Source: Lycium barbarum | Lineage: Eukaryota; Streptophyta; Magnoliopsida; Solanales; Solanaceae | Direction: 5' to 3' | Assembly: GCF_019175385.1 (NCBI RefSeq) | Contig: NC_083341.1 | Coordinates: forward strand, 22,638,203 to 22,702,202 | DNA: 64,000 bases | Part shown: positions 1-11,205 of the stretch, piece after piece | Numbering within the stretch: position 1 is the stretch's first letter | How the letters are laid out: each line of letters opens with the position of its first letter | Made by a program: the position numbers and the translations under genes | The notes under the pieces: model-generated | Seen by the model: only the letters and a program-made list of their open reading frames with translations | What the model was told of the DNA's origin: nothing | Databases searched by the model: none

Positions 1-215
1 ACCAAGATTTTGAGGTATGTAAGCTTTCTTTTCATGTTTTTGGTCGTGTGTGGCCGATTTATAGTGCTATTGTGATGTAGCCCTGTGAGGCAATGATATT
101 ATGGGTTGTTGTGACAGGTTGGTAGTGCCATATTACAGGGGAAACTCTGGAGAAATTTTCGTAGAATCCCGAATGTTTAACATTCGAGGACGAATGCTCC
201 AAAAAGGGGGGAGAA
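1..215 (+). mobile_element. 3' internal end of a Ty3/gypsy (Tekay-like) element
   Basis: Non-coding 3' internal sequence that ends in a hairpin at 181-196 (CATTCG, loop AGGA, CGAATG) and a purine-rich polypurine tract at 201-215. It is followed directly by the LTR start TGTTACACC at 216. This order (palindrome, polypurine tract, LTR) is typical of plant Tekay-type chromoviruses. A related phrase, with an ACAGGGGAAACTCT core near 146-159, recurs in reverse complement near 44328-44341, so relatives of this family occur elsewhere in the window. The element is cut off by the window edge. The family name is from memory of the sequence style, not a search. Confidence 0.7.
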
Positions 216-440
216 TGTTACACCTTGGAAATTTCCCCGTTAGCGTACCGCGAATAGAACCACAAATGGTATGAAGTATACGATATGTTGACGAGTAAGA
301 AGTAATATTTAATGATTCTAATGAGATTTAAAAGACAATTGAGGTAAGAGACGAAAGTTGTTAAGGAAATCAAGGTATATGTTGTGTGTCGGGCAAGAAT
401 TACAAGTATCGAATTAATGATGGCTTAATGACATTTTGGA
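216..440 (+). mobile_element. truncated 5' part of a Tekay-like LTR
   Basis: It begins TGTTACACC immediately after the polypurine tract and has the usual opening of plant Tekay LTRs. The LTR-like sequence stops near 440, where it joins 3' internal sequence of a second element (CATG-rich, about 440-634). The junction position is approximate. No coding potential. Confidence 0.5.
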
Positions 441-670
441 GAAGAGTTATAATGTCCCTTATGTATTCATGCCTCACGTTTCACGTCCAAGTTCATGTAT
501 TCTCTATTCATGTCTCACGTTTTAGCACTCATGTTTTCATGAAACTATGTCATGTCAGTTTTCCATGTTCCATGTCATGTTTCTTCAAGTCCATGTATTC
601 AAGCCATGTCCATCTATATCCTTAACCATGACCCATCATTCGAGGACGAATGATCCCAAGGGGGAGATAT
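440..670 (+). mobile_element. 3' internal end and polypurine tract of a second gypsy element
   Basis: A CATG-rich non-coding stretch, then a perfect 8-bp-stem hairpin at 635-654 (ATCATTCG, loop AGGA, CGAATGAT), then a polypurine tract around 657-670 that abuts the LTR at 671. The 79-codon open frame across it is only a by-product of the CATG-rich composition. Confidence 0.65.
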
Positions 671-2864
671 TGTAACACCCCGTACCTTTAACGAAAGTTT
701 TGACCACGATCCTAGACTTAGAACATCAGATAAAGAATGTGGGAATTGAAATTTTTCCGTTCAGTTGTGATATGGTGGTTTACGCCCATGAACAGTGGTC
801 GTATTCCAATTTACGACCATGAACAGTGCCCGTAAACTAAAACCAAGAATTTATGAACATTCTGGAATTTGACATTTTGAGGTCATATGGTTAAATACGG
901 ACCGTATTTTACTTTACGGCCTGTATTTCAAAACGTGTTTGGAATTTGGGAAAACTTCCTTGATGAAAGTTGTATATACTTGAAATACCTTTCCAACGGT
1001 ATCTTACGGGGGTCAAACGGACATCTGTACAAAGAGTTATGATCATTTTACTGAAGAGACGCAGTGCAGTCCGTATTGCAAAATACGGCCCGTATTGCAG
1101 TTTACGACCCGTAAACTGAATTTACGACCAGCACTGTTCAGAACGTAAATTGCAATTTCACAGGACAGTATATATTCATCCATATCAGTTCAACTCATTA
1201 TTTTTCATTCCTTCAAACCCTAGAACGACCTCCTACTCTCCTCCAACATCTAGAACACCAAGGTAAGTCCATTCTAATTATTCCAACTCAATTCTAACAT
1301 ATATCCTTGTAATCTAAACAAGAAATCATCAATCCTAATCTAGGGATTTCAAGAAAACCCATCTCAAGATTCAAGAATCAAGATTTAGGAAATCTTCTCC
1401 AAAATCCAAGTCTTTAATTCAAGTTTTGGAGCAATTAAGGTATGTAGAACTTCGATCCACATATGGGAATCTCTATGTTCTTCCCCATGCTTCGTTTCCT
1501 TGATATTCATGAAGTTCAAATCTTAGGGCATTAAACCCAACATATTGGTAGCCCGTATTTATGTACATGAATTTTGTATCTATATTCGTTGTTGTATTCC
1601 TAATCTTCTATTACGGTTATTAGGAATCCTAGCTCAATCCATGAATCATGAATTCTTCCTCATGTGTTCTCATTATGTTTATATGAAACTTTATGATTTT
1701 ATCCAGCAAGTTACAAGCATGTTTTCAAATCAAGTATATATATATATATATGATTATGAACTATTGTTATTACTCATGCATCAAAAACATGTTTTGCAAG
1801 ACTATGACAAGTTATCTTATGAAACTATATTTACAAGTTATGATTTATGAAAACCATGTACAAGCAAGTTATGATTTATGAAAATCATGTACAAGCAAGT
1901 TATGATTCATGAAAACCATGTACAAGCAAGTTATGATCATGAATACTATGTACAAGCAAGTTACGATTCATGATATACCATGGGCAGCAAGTGCCACTAT
2001 TTTACATGTTCATGTTTTGGGAGTTGCATTAATTACCGAGGAGGGCTTCAGATAGCCTGAAACTACGTAGCCACCGTAGGATGAGGATCGCTCCACCCAT
2101 GTCCCGGACGATCTCTCATAATGACTGGATCCTTTCATATTTTATTAAATCTCATGTTCCCTGGCAAGGACTGAGTGTTCTGCTGGCGGGACGCAAGCAC
2201 CAGACCATGGATCGGTTATAAGTTATTGCTCTCCCTACTTATGATATTTTTACCATGTTATATATATATACATGTATGCACTCATGTTCATGTCCAGGTT
2301 TTCAGTTTCAGTTCTTATCATGTTATTCCATGTCCCATGTTATTTCTTTCAGTTGTTTTACATACCAGTACATTCAATGTGCTGACGTCCCCTTTTTATT
2401 GCCCGGGGGCCTGCATTTCACGATGCAGGTACGAACTTACAGGACGACACCTCCGCTCATTAGGATCTGCACGTACCAGCTTATTGGTGAGCCCCATCTC
2501 ATTCGGGGTTTAGTTAACTTTTGGTTTTATGATTAGTTATGCATCCAAGGTATGCTGGGGGCCTTGTCCCAGTAGGTATGTTTTCCAGTCAGACTCATGA
2601 TAGAGGTTTCATAGACTAGACAAGTCAGTTATGTCATGTCAGACATTTGGAGTCGTATAGCCATTTTGGCTCACTCATGTTTAAACAAGTATTCTATTAA
2701 GCATTATGACTTACCATGTTTTATAAAGGCTCATCATGCGTTCACGTTATATTCCGCTTATGTCATGTATCATGATAATTCAGCAAGCCATGTGGTTCGC
2801 TCGGTCACATGCAGTCAGGCACCGAGTGCCGTGTTACATCCAGGCCATGGTTCGGGGCGTGACA
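671..2864 (+). mobile_element. Ty3/gypsy (Tekay-like) LTR, full length, 2194 bp
   Basis: It starts TGTAACACCCC and ends GGGGCGTGACA, the TG...CA ends expected of an LTR, and lies directly after a polypurine tract, so it is a 3' LTR in plus orientation. TATA-like sequence lies near 1169-1175. It carries an imperfect tandem array near 1832-1975 and many TTTACGG/CCGTA repeats at 780-1130. No second LTR or coding interior is present, so the rest of the element is lost or outside the window. The short open frames inside it are not genes. Confidence 0.8.
1832..1975 (+). repeat. about 35 bp imperfect tandem repeat inside the LTR
   Basis: About four copies of a unit with the core CAAGTTATGATT, then ATGAAAACCATGTA, spaced about 35 bp. 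Copies differ by small substitutions and a short deletion in the fourth. Confidence 0.75.
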
Positions 2865-3712
2865 TTTGCCTAAACTCAGTTGAACTTTAGCCCCCCATCG
2901 ACAAGGCTGACACATGAGTGGCTCTGATACCATCTGTAACAGCCCAGCCCACTAGTGATATTGTCCGCTTTGGACCTAGGCCCGCACGGCTTTAAAACGC
3001 GTCACTAGGAGGTAAGGCGTGTTTACTTATATACCCAACACCTCTCCTGTGTTATGTCGATGTGGGACTTTCCTCCTAAGCTGGGGTGTCACATACACCC
3101 CCTCTTATGGACTCAGCGTCCTCGTTGAGGTTTGCCCCACCGCATGGGATTTGCCTAGACTCAGCTCTGAGGTTTGCCCCGCCTACCCGGGATTTGCCTA
3201 AACTCAGTTGAACTCTAGCCCCCCATCGACAAGGCTGACACAAGTGATATTGTCCGCTTTGGGCCTAGGCCCGCACGGCTTTAAAACGCGTCACTAGGAG
3301 GTAAGGCATGCTTATTTATATACCCAGCACCTCTCCTGTGTTATGGCGATGTGGGACTTTTCTTCCTAAGCTGGGGTGTCACATACACCCCCTCTTATGG
3401 ACTCAGCGTCCTCGCTGAGGTTTGCCCCACCGCATGGGATTTGCCTAGACTCAACACTGAGGTTTGCCCCGCCTACCCGGGATTTGCCTAAACTCAGTTG
3501 AACTCTAGCCCCCCATCGACAAGGCTGACACAGGAGTGGCTCTGATACCATCTGTAACAGCCCAGCCCACTAGTGATATTGTCCGCTTTGGGCCTAGGCC
3601 CGCACGGCTTTAAAACGCGTCACTAGGAGGTAAGGCATGCTTACTTATATACCCAGCACCTCTCCTGTGTTATGCCGATGTGGGACTTTTCCTCCTAAGC
3701 TGGGGTGTCACA
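2865..3712 (-). mobile_element. tandem TRIM retrotransposon (three LTRs, two and a half interiors)
   Basis: A terminal-repeat retrotransposon in miniature, read on the minus strand. LTRs lie at 2935-3093 (159 bp), 3243-3383 (about 141 bp, missing its plus-strand left end) and 3553-3712 (160 bp). On the minus strand each starts TGTGACACCCCAGC and the complete ones end GGGCTGTTACA. On the minus strand each complete LTR is followed after two bases by TGGTATCAGAGCC, the tRNA-iMet primer site (plus-strand 3538-3550 and 2920-2932). Interiors are about 150-170 bp and non-coding, with TTTGCCCCRCC blocks. A TATATAAGTAAGC-type TATA box lies in the LTRs. Such multi-LTR concatemers arise by unequal recombination between LTRs. 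The unit begins right at the end of the preceding gypsy LTR. Confidence 0.88.
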
Positions 3713-4110
3713 GAAATATACGGATTACAGTTCAAATAAATTACTACTTTGTTTTATTTTATATCATTTTGGTGCTTCCTCTTTTAACTGTTAATTTGCT
3801 TTATGCAAGGGCTACACAGTGTTCCTTTTTCATTGGGCAAAATTTAGTTCTACATTAACAATATCTATTTAGTAAATCCTTTTTATTTATTTCAAATTCG
3901 TACTTATAAATAATTGAATTTAGAAAGAGATGATGGCATGAAACTCGGTAGGAGAAGGTGTATTTCAAATCTTTCAATTGCATAACCAAACTAAGAAAGT
4001 CATATATGGGAGAAGCAGACTAAGTAAACTAATTTATTGATATTTTCAATGAATTGAATTATAATACTTTCTATAATAAAAATTCCATAATCATATTACT
4101 AAGAGGTACT
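3713..4110. other. AT-rich intergenic stretch, nothing recognised
   Basis: About 400 bases of AT-rich sequence between the TRIM array and a MITE fragment. I see no open frame of note, no terminal repeats and no RNA gene. Confidence 0.5.
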
Positions 4111-4116
4111 CTCTTT

Positions 4117-4180
4117 GTCCTAATTTATGTGATATAATTTGACTAGGCACGAAGTTTAAAAAAGAAAAGAAAGATCTTTA
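4117..4180 (+). mobile_element. Stowaway-like MITE left-end fragment
   Basis: The stretch beginning GTACTCTCTTTGTCC and continuing with TTTATGTGATA and TTTGACTAGGCACG resembles the 5' end of Solanaceae Stowaway elements (CTCCCTCCGTCCC type). No matching right end is seen close by, so it is a truncated or composite copy. Confidence 0.45.
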
Positions 4181-6370
4181 AAAAAGTGTGGGCCCCACCT
4201 AAACATCAACCAATATTTAAAAAAGTGTGGGCCCCAACTAAATCAAGCAATATTAAAAAAATGAATCCTATATTAAAAAAACAAACAATGTCAAAAAAAA
4301 AAATCAATCTCATATTAAAAAATCAAACAATATTTATGTAATTTCCAAAGTATCTCATTAAATCAATAATGATGGATTTATTGCCACATGCGTATCAATC
4401 CATTAGTGGGAGCAAATGAAATTATTGTACAGCAACATACTTAAAATACTTATATATTAAAATAAGATATAATTTAATTACTTTTTCATTTTTATCCTTA
4501 CTCTAATAAATGTGAAAAGAGATTAATATCAAATGGAGATCAAATAATGAATAAGGTAAATTAGTCAAATTATAATTCTAATTCACGTTTCCTTAAAAAA
4601 AACCATGCAATAGACAACATGACAAGTAAAATGAACTAAACCGAGAATATTTACCAAATATTTAAAAATAGCATTTCTTCGTTTAAATAGAAAATCAATT
4701 TCTACTTTGTTTCGTTTCAAACATGTAAAATTAATTTAATAATTTGAATTAGAATTATCCAAATAAAAATTTGACAAAAAATAATAAGTATTTTACACCT
4801 TTAAATTAATCGAATTAAAATTGAAAGTATCAATTGATGCTTAAATATTGCTATTGTTTTATCTCAAAGAGAGGAAAATAGTTTTCTTTTAAAAAAGTCT
4901 TCTCTTTTAAAAAGTATTAATAAATTTTCGTAGTAAACACGAATATAATAAAGTTTTAGATACGGAGCACAAAACCCATGCTTCGTGTATATATATATAT
5001 TATCACTATCCAAATACAACTACATAAACATAGATACACTATAATCTAAAGTGTTGGGCCCGTGCGCAGCACGGGCATAGACCACCCATGCTTCGTCGTC
5101 GTTTCCCCCGGAAAAAAAAAGTGTGGGCCCCACCTAAACATCAACCAATATTAAAAAAAGTGTGGGCCCCAACTAAATACCAACCAATTTTTTTTAAAAA
5201 AAAAGAAGAAAAAAAATTTGAACCGCCATCTCCAAACTCACAAAAAAAAAGTGGACCCCATATTAACAAAATCAAGCAATACTAAAAAAATGAATTCCAT
5301 ATTAAAAAACAAACAATGTCAAAAAATAAAAGTGCATCCCATATTAAAAAATCAAACAATATTTATGTAATTTCTAAAGTATCTCATTAAATCAATAATG
5401 ATGGATTAAAAAAGTGGATCCCAAATTAACAAAATCAAGCAATATTAAAAAAATGAATCCCATATTAAAAAAACAAACAATTAATTTCTAAAGTATCTCA
5501 TTAAATCAATAATGGTGGATTAAAAAAGTGGACTCCATATTAACAAGATCAAGCAATATTAAAAAAATGAATCCCATATTAAAAAAACAAACAATGTCAA
5601 AACAAAAAAAGTGCATCTCATATTAAAAAATCAAACAATATTTATGTAATTTCCAAAGTATCTCATTAAATCAATAATGATGGATTCATTGCCACATGTG
5701 TATCAATCCATTAGTGGGAGCAAATAAAATTATTGTACAACAACATACTTAAAATACTTATATATTAAAATAAGATAGAATTAATTACTTTTTCATTTTT
5801 TCCTTACTCTAATAAATGTGAAAAGAGATTAATGTCATAAAATAAAAAATAATATTAAATGGAGATCAAATAATTAATAAGGTAAATTAGTGAAATTATA
5901 ATTCTAATTGACTTTTTCTTAAAAAACCGTGCAAAAGAAAACATGACAAGTAAAATGAGTTAAACCAAAAATATTTACCAAAAATTAAAATAATAGTTCT
6001 TCATTTAAATAGAAAATCAAATTTCTACTTTCTTCAAAAGGTTTAGTAGGCAAATACATACAATTTCTTTCTTTTTCTTATATTAGCCTGAGATCTAATC
6101 TAGATATTTAATTGTTGTATTTTCTATTCCGCCATGTCATTTATTTATTATGATTACTAAAATAAATATACTTAAAATATTTATATTTTAAAATAAGATA
6201 GAATTTAATTACTTTTTCATTTTTATTCTTACTCTAATAAATGTGAAAAGAGATTAATATCAAATGGAGATCAAATAATGAATAAGGTAAATTAGTCAAA
6301 TTATAATTCTAATTCACGTGTCCTTAAAAAACCATGCAAAAGACAACATGACAAGTAAAATAAACTAAAC
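4177..6370. repeat. three diverged direct copies of an AT-rich dispersed repeat
   Basis: Block A (about 4177-4700), block B (about 5117-6030) and block C (about 6150-6370) share long similar passages: GTGTGGGCCCCA motifs, AAATCAAGCAATATT, ATTAGTGGGAGCAAAT, TAATAAATGTGAAAAGAG, and ACATGACAAGTAAAAT near the end. Block B has an internal partial re-duplication (5400-5640) and block C keeps only the right half. Looks like an old non-autonomous element amplified locally. No coding frames. Confidence 0.7.
5058..5076. repeat. perfect GC-rich hairpin
   Basis: GCCCGTGC, loop GCA, GCACGGGC: an 8-bp perfect stem in a very AT-rich context. A 13-base direct repeat (ACCCATGCTTCGT) lies at about 4976-4988 and 5085-5097 on either side. 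GC-rich hairpins near a 3' end are typical of Helitrons, but no CTRR terminus follows at the right distance, so the class is uncertain. Confidence 0.6.
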
Positions 6371-6709
6371 CGAAAGTACACAAACGTTATTTGATTGTAT
6401 CTCATCAATCTTGGTAGTTCATTTCTATTAAGTTAAATAAATGCTCTTTACAATTACATGAATATTCTTTACACTTTATATTGATACACAAAATTTGCTT
6501 GTACATTAATTAAATTAGTTATATAATGTGTTGACTTGATCTAACATGATCAATTGTTATGAATAGCACATGTGAGAATTAAAGATGTAATAGATACACA
6601 ATATTTGCAATTTAATATGATTACTAAATTAAAGGCCAAATCCGTCAAGTTAAATTTACTATGATTTTGCGTTTTAGTACGTCACCTCTATGGAGGACTT
6701 TCAGGAAGG

Positions 6710-7440
6710 GAGCAAGACGATCGATTTTATAGAGCTACGGTAGGGATAAATCAAAGCTTTTGCTCTATCGACATTAGGCAAGGACAACCCTCGACTCATG
6801 AGCTAGATAAAAAAAAGGAAAAACCTATGGAATTGGTTAACCTAGCTAATGGATGAGTGTATACATTGAAATTTTACCAGATTTTAAATAGGATTTTACA
6901 AGACGAGACCAATCCATCGTTAAATTCTAAGGTTCGTTAGGATTTTTTAGAGGCTACTCTACCCTATACCCTAGGTTACATCTATATATATATATATAAA
7001 GGGAAACATTCCCTTGAAAAAGCATCTCGAATATCTCATAATTAACTCATAGGTATTTACAAAGAGATCAAGATCTTAAATATCCCATAAATTCTTGGGT
7101 ATTCAAAAAGAGATCAAGATATCGTGACAAAAGGCGATTTTCCTCAAAATCAACTCAAAATATCAAAGTGTTGCCCGACATTCTTGGCGATCAAATACAT
7201 CACAAGGAAGTTCAAATCATCCTACGTTCGAGAAATATGATATTAATGGCCCTCGAATCACGAAGATAATCAAGAGAGAAGAATCAAGGAAACAAACAGA
7301 ATTGTACCCACATTGTTTATTAATAAAATTATGTTTCTTCATATTAATTTTGTGATTGCAATTATTTTCCATATCCCAGATAGTTTCTTGAAAACAATGA
7401 GTGTTGTTAATCATCATATCAGATGTGAATTCTATAAATA
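6710..7440 (+). mobile_element. probable LTR-like fragment (promoter and U5-like region)
   Basis: A TATATATATATAAAGGGAAAC stretch near 6985-7005 looks like a TATA box. It is followed by a long leader rich in GAGATCAAGAT repeats (7061-7113) and ends in an AATAAA-like signal near 7320-7326. The phrase CATCCTACGTTCGAGAAAT (7219-7237) is familiar from Solanaceae LTRs. No partner LTR, primer site or coding region is seen, so this is a fragment or solo LTR with undefined ends. Confidence 0.4.
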
Positions 7441-7528
7441 TGATAAGTTAATTATAAGCAAGCAATTATTATAGGTATGGCATGTGTAACTTTTGAATCA
7501 CTGAAGTAATAAACTGTTTGATAGTGTC

Positions 7529-7857
7529 TTTGGTCAAGTTTTAACGATCAGCTTATTTTGAAAAATACTCTTTGTCAAAAGTTCTTTAGAGAAAGCACTT
7601 TTGGAAAGTAAAAATTTGTGTCTGGCTAAATAATTTGATAAATTTATTTTTGTCAATTTAGAGAAGCAATTTGTGCTAGCCGAAATGTTTTGAGAACTAC
7701 TTATGAGGAGAAGCTACATTTTTCAACTTCTAAAAAACAGTTATACTACTGGTACATTTTTTTTTCCCTTAAAAATTTGATCAAACATCTCAGCTCTCTC
7801 GAAATAAGCACTTTAAGAAAAAATTAAGCACTTTTCGCTTCAGAAGCTTGACCAAAC
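7529..7857. mobile_element. MITE candidate with TTTGGTCAAG terminal inverted repeats
   Basis: Left end TTTGGTCAAG at 7529-7538, right end CTTGACCAAA near 7847-7856. The interior is AT-rich with AGCACTTT motifs pointing inward from both sides. About 330 bp, non-coding. The family is probably hAT-like by analogy with Solanaceae elements. Target duplications are not clear. Confidence 0.45.
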
Positions 7858-8084
7858 AAGTTATTTGTCGCCCAATTTTAACTTTCAACTATAAACAAAA
7901 ATCCGATCACCAACATATGTACAATTATGAAAGAAAAATTGTACAATTTCCTTATCAAGGGAGTTACAATGTATAGTTTAATACAAAATCTTGGGTAAAG
8001 ATCCCCTCCAGTACCAATTCCTCCGGTACTTCTCAATGGTACTTTAGATTTAAGCCACGTGTCATATTAAACTTTTCGTTCTTG

Positions 8085-8985
8085 GGAAAGAATCAGATCT
8101 GGCTCCTCTCCATTATCCTTTCTCACCATTTCGTCGAGTACACATTTAGATGAGAGACATGTGTCCTATCTAATTTTTAAAGGTCAAGATTTAATTACAT
8201 TGACAAGTATTATAACCATAGTTACGTGAATAAGTTTTGAAAAACTACTCTTCAGATTTGATATTAAAATAAATTTCCCACAAATTTTGGTACACATTAA
8301 TATCATTAATTCATATTATATTTTTATATTCAAATATTAAAATATAGAAGATGAACTTAACAACGTGTTTGTTTAGCCTGATAAACAGTAGTCTTCGATA
8401 ACATTTTGGATTTAGAAGAATATTTTCTTTTATTTCACAAAAAAGAAGAAGATAAAAGAGTATTTTTTTTAAAAGAACATATTTCTTCTTTTTTTTCCCG
8501 TCAGTTACAGTAGCCACCGCGCATGTGCAGCAATCAATTTCTCCTTGAATTTTAGAATTTGGGTATTTCACATTTGTAATTCTATGCCCTCTCGCCTTTT
8601 CTTTTTCCAGTTCTTTTATTTTATGGTTTTTTATCAACATTGATAATCCTTCCCTTGTTTTGTTTCTCAACATAATATTTCAAAAATAAATTACAGAAAG
8701 TTGTTCGAACCTAAGCTTAAATGTCGCATAGTTAACATTTATTAATATATAAGATGAAATTAATAATATTAATGGGTAACAAAGTCTGTGGGAATATCTT
8801 TTTCTTATCAAAGTTGGAAAGTAGTTTTCTAAAATTTATTCACTTAACTATGGTTATTATACTTGTTAGTGTAATTAAATCTTGACTTTTAAAATAAAAT
8901 AGAATACATGTCTCTCATCTAGATGTGTACTTGACGAAATGGAGAGAAAGGGTAATGGAGAGGAGTCGGATCCAATAGAATCAGC
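8085..8985. mobile_element. long terminal inverted-repeat element (MULE- or foldback-like)
   Basis: The arm at about 8096-8340 is an imperfect reverse complement of the arm at about 8740-8970. Paired landmarks are CTCCTCTCCATTA with TAATGGAGAGGAG, GATGAGAGACATGT with ACATGTCTCTCATC, and AACCATAGTTA with TAACTATGGTT. The 400 bp centre is AT-rich, with a GTAGCCACCGCGCATGTGC island and no real gene; the 120-codon minus-strand frame at 8311-8673 shows no domain I recognise. Arms of roughly 230-245 bp fit a non-autonomous Mutator-like or foldback element. The class is an inference. Confidence 0.7.
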
Positions 8986-9036
8986 ATCTATCTTTTTATG
9001 TTTGGTCTTTCTTCATTACATCGTCTCAACTTCTTA

Positions 9037-9303
9037 CTCCCTCCGTTTCAAATTATTTGTTATGGTTACTAAAAATAGTTGTCTCAATCTATTTGTCATT
9101 TTAAAAGTTCAAGGCACAATTAATTTTTTTTCTCCATTTTACCTCTATCTCCATAAATAGAGATATATATAAATAGAGTAAACATTTAATGGGAAGAAAT
9201 TATAATTTAGAAATAAATAAGGGTAAAGTTAATTAAATATCCCCTAATTAATATTTTTTAAGGAGCATATAAAAAAAACAACAAATAATTTGAGACGGGG
9301 GAG
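9037..9303. mobile_element. Stowaway MITE, 267 bp, TA duplication
   Basis: Left terminal repeat CTCCCTCCGTTTCAAATTAT and right end ATAATTTGAGACGGGGGAG are inverted repeats. TA flanks both sides (9035-9036 and 9304-9305). The interior is AT-rich and non-coding. Size, ends and TA target are those of Stowaway elements mobilised by Tc1/mariner transposases. Confidence 0.9.
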
Positions 9304-9305
9304 TA

Positions 9306-10215
9306 TGTCCCAAACATCTCTCTCACCCTTAGCTGCAGCTTCAGAAGAAGGCTAAGGAGCATTTTCAACAAATGGAAGCAACAAATTTTCCAATGGCTTC
9401 CATTTGCGTTTTAAATTACATTAATTCTATTTATTCCAGCAAAACTAAACTCATTATTTGATTTATCCAACAGTAAAAAATAGATTATTTTAGTTTCTCC
9501 AAGGAAAATAAGTTGGGTTTTTACGGTGGAATTGGGTACAAGAAAATGATTGTGCATAATTCAGAAAAGTTTCTCTCTGGATGGAGAGAAAGAAATGGAA
9601 TGATAAAAGTTCTTTGTTGAGGAATTATTCGTGTTTTGTGTGTTCTGAGAGAAAATGAGTTTTACGAGATGGGTAAATTGCAAAAGATGCAATTAAAATT
9701 TTATAAGAGTACGTGGCAGCAATCCAGACTTGCATTGAGATGTACTAGAGGTGGTGATCCAAACCCCAAAATCTTAGTAAGCACACACATATCGTAAATG
9801 CTCTGGATAGGGTTTCAATTTTTTTTTTCTTTGCACATGCACCTTACGAAAATAGTGGATCGCTGAAGCAAGTCAGCACATTAAAATTAGGATTTTTTAA
9901 TCCTTGTATCTAAGCAGATTTAAGTATGTGATTTCAATTCCTCAACCTAATGGACGTTATAATAGCTTTTGATATGTTCCCTTTTTCTTTTCTTTCAGAA
10001 TTAGACTATCATGCTTAGCTTTAGCTTATATACTAATATTTATCTCATCCCTCATTCTTTTAGCTGCTAAAACAGAGTTACTGATGAGCGAAGAACATAA
10101 GGTTGTGTTTGATTATTGAGCAGAGACAGAATCAGAATTTTAAATTTATGAGTTTGATTTTTTTTTTTTTAAGTTATTGGATTCTAAATTAATAATTTGA
10201 ATTTCTCAAGACAAG
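9306..10215. other. intergenic stretch, no gene recognised
   Basis: About 900 bases between two Stowaway MITEs. AT-rich, with short T and A runs (9819-9831, 10159-10171). I see no open frame with recognisable content and no splice-consistent gene. Confidence 0.5.
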
Positions 10216-10217
10216 TA

Positions 10218-10473
10218 CTCTCTCTGTTTCAGTTTATATGAACCTATTACTATTTGTGGAGTCTATGAGGTGGTTCTTTGACCATGTTTTCCTTACATTT
10301 TTTCCAAATTATTTGAATTATAAATTATCATTACTTATAGTACTTATATGTAGTTTCTAACTATGTAGGTTTATGTTTACAAACTTGATAAATCTATGTC
10401 AAATTATGGTCAAAGTTATAAAGTTTGACCCATGTACTCCGAAAAGATTCACATAAATTGAAACGAAGGAAGC
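10218..10473. mobile_element. second Stowaway-like MITE, older copy
   Basis: Left end CTCTCTCTGTTTCAGTTTAT and right end ATAAATTGAAACGAAGGAAG are imperfect inverted repeats. TA precedes the left end at 10216-10217; the right flank is CATA, so the duplication is degraded. The interior includes TTTGACCATG and its inward counterpart TATGGTCAAAG. About 255 bp, non-coding. Confidence 0.8.
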
Positions 10474-10474
10474 A

Positions 10475-10898
10475 TATAATTTAAACCAAAATTACTAAAT
10501 TTTACCGACCTTGCTTTCTACACTCTAGCTCTGATCCGCCCTTGCTCTTGAGTTGTTGCCCAGAAAGAATAGTATTTGGATAAAACACTAACGAAGCTCA
10601 CATCTACACTTCTAAAGGGGAAAATAAAAGACCACAATTCCATTAGTGCTGCAATTATTTGCCTTTTGTATTTTCATTTGGAAAAGGAGAAGAAGATACC
10701 CTTCATCAAGTCCTTTCCCCTGCCCGTAATTGTCTTTATTGTTTTATTTCATTTTTTCTAGCGGAATAGATAAAGAAAATAAAATTTGAAAAGTTAACAC
10801 TGTTAGCTTAAGGGAAAAAGTAGCAAATTTTATTTAATTAAAAGTTAAATGTACTTAGTTAAATAATATATGCATTAAAAAAGGAATAACACGATAAC
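10475..10898. other. AT-rich flank of the CACTA element
   Basis: No gene recognised. The 61-codon open frame at 10576-10761 has no family I know. The last three bases (10896-10898, AAC) are the target duplication of the CACTA element. Confidence 0.5.
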
Positions 10899-11205
10899 CA
10901 CTACAAAAAAAGCGGGTCTTACCGGCGGTTTCTTTGTGACAGTTTAGCTAAACTGCTGCTAGATATTAATTTCCCGTCGTTTGACGTGGCAGTTCAACAA
11001 CAGTCATAAATTGCATAATTTCCCGGCAGTTTTATTTTAATTTTTCGACGGTTTACGTAAATTATATTTTTTCGCAGCAGTTCATTTGGATTTGTGGCGG
11101 TTTGGCCTTTTAAAATATTTAACAAATATAACGGTGGAGCCCACAACTAAAACACAAAAGTAAAACAGTGACACACAGGGAATGAAATATACTCTCACAC
11201 TCATA

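Noticed and set aside
7217..7417. 66-codon minus-strand frame
   Set aside because: Within an LTR-like leader; no recognised content.
8311..8673. 120-codon minus-strand frame
   Set aside because: Centre of an inverted-repeat element, low-complexity lysine-rich sequence, no domain or start context.
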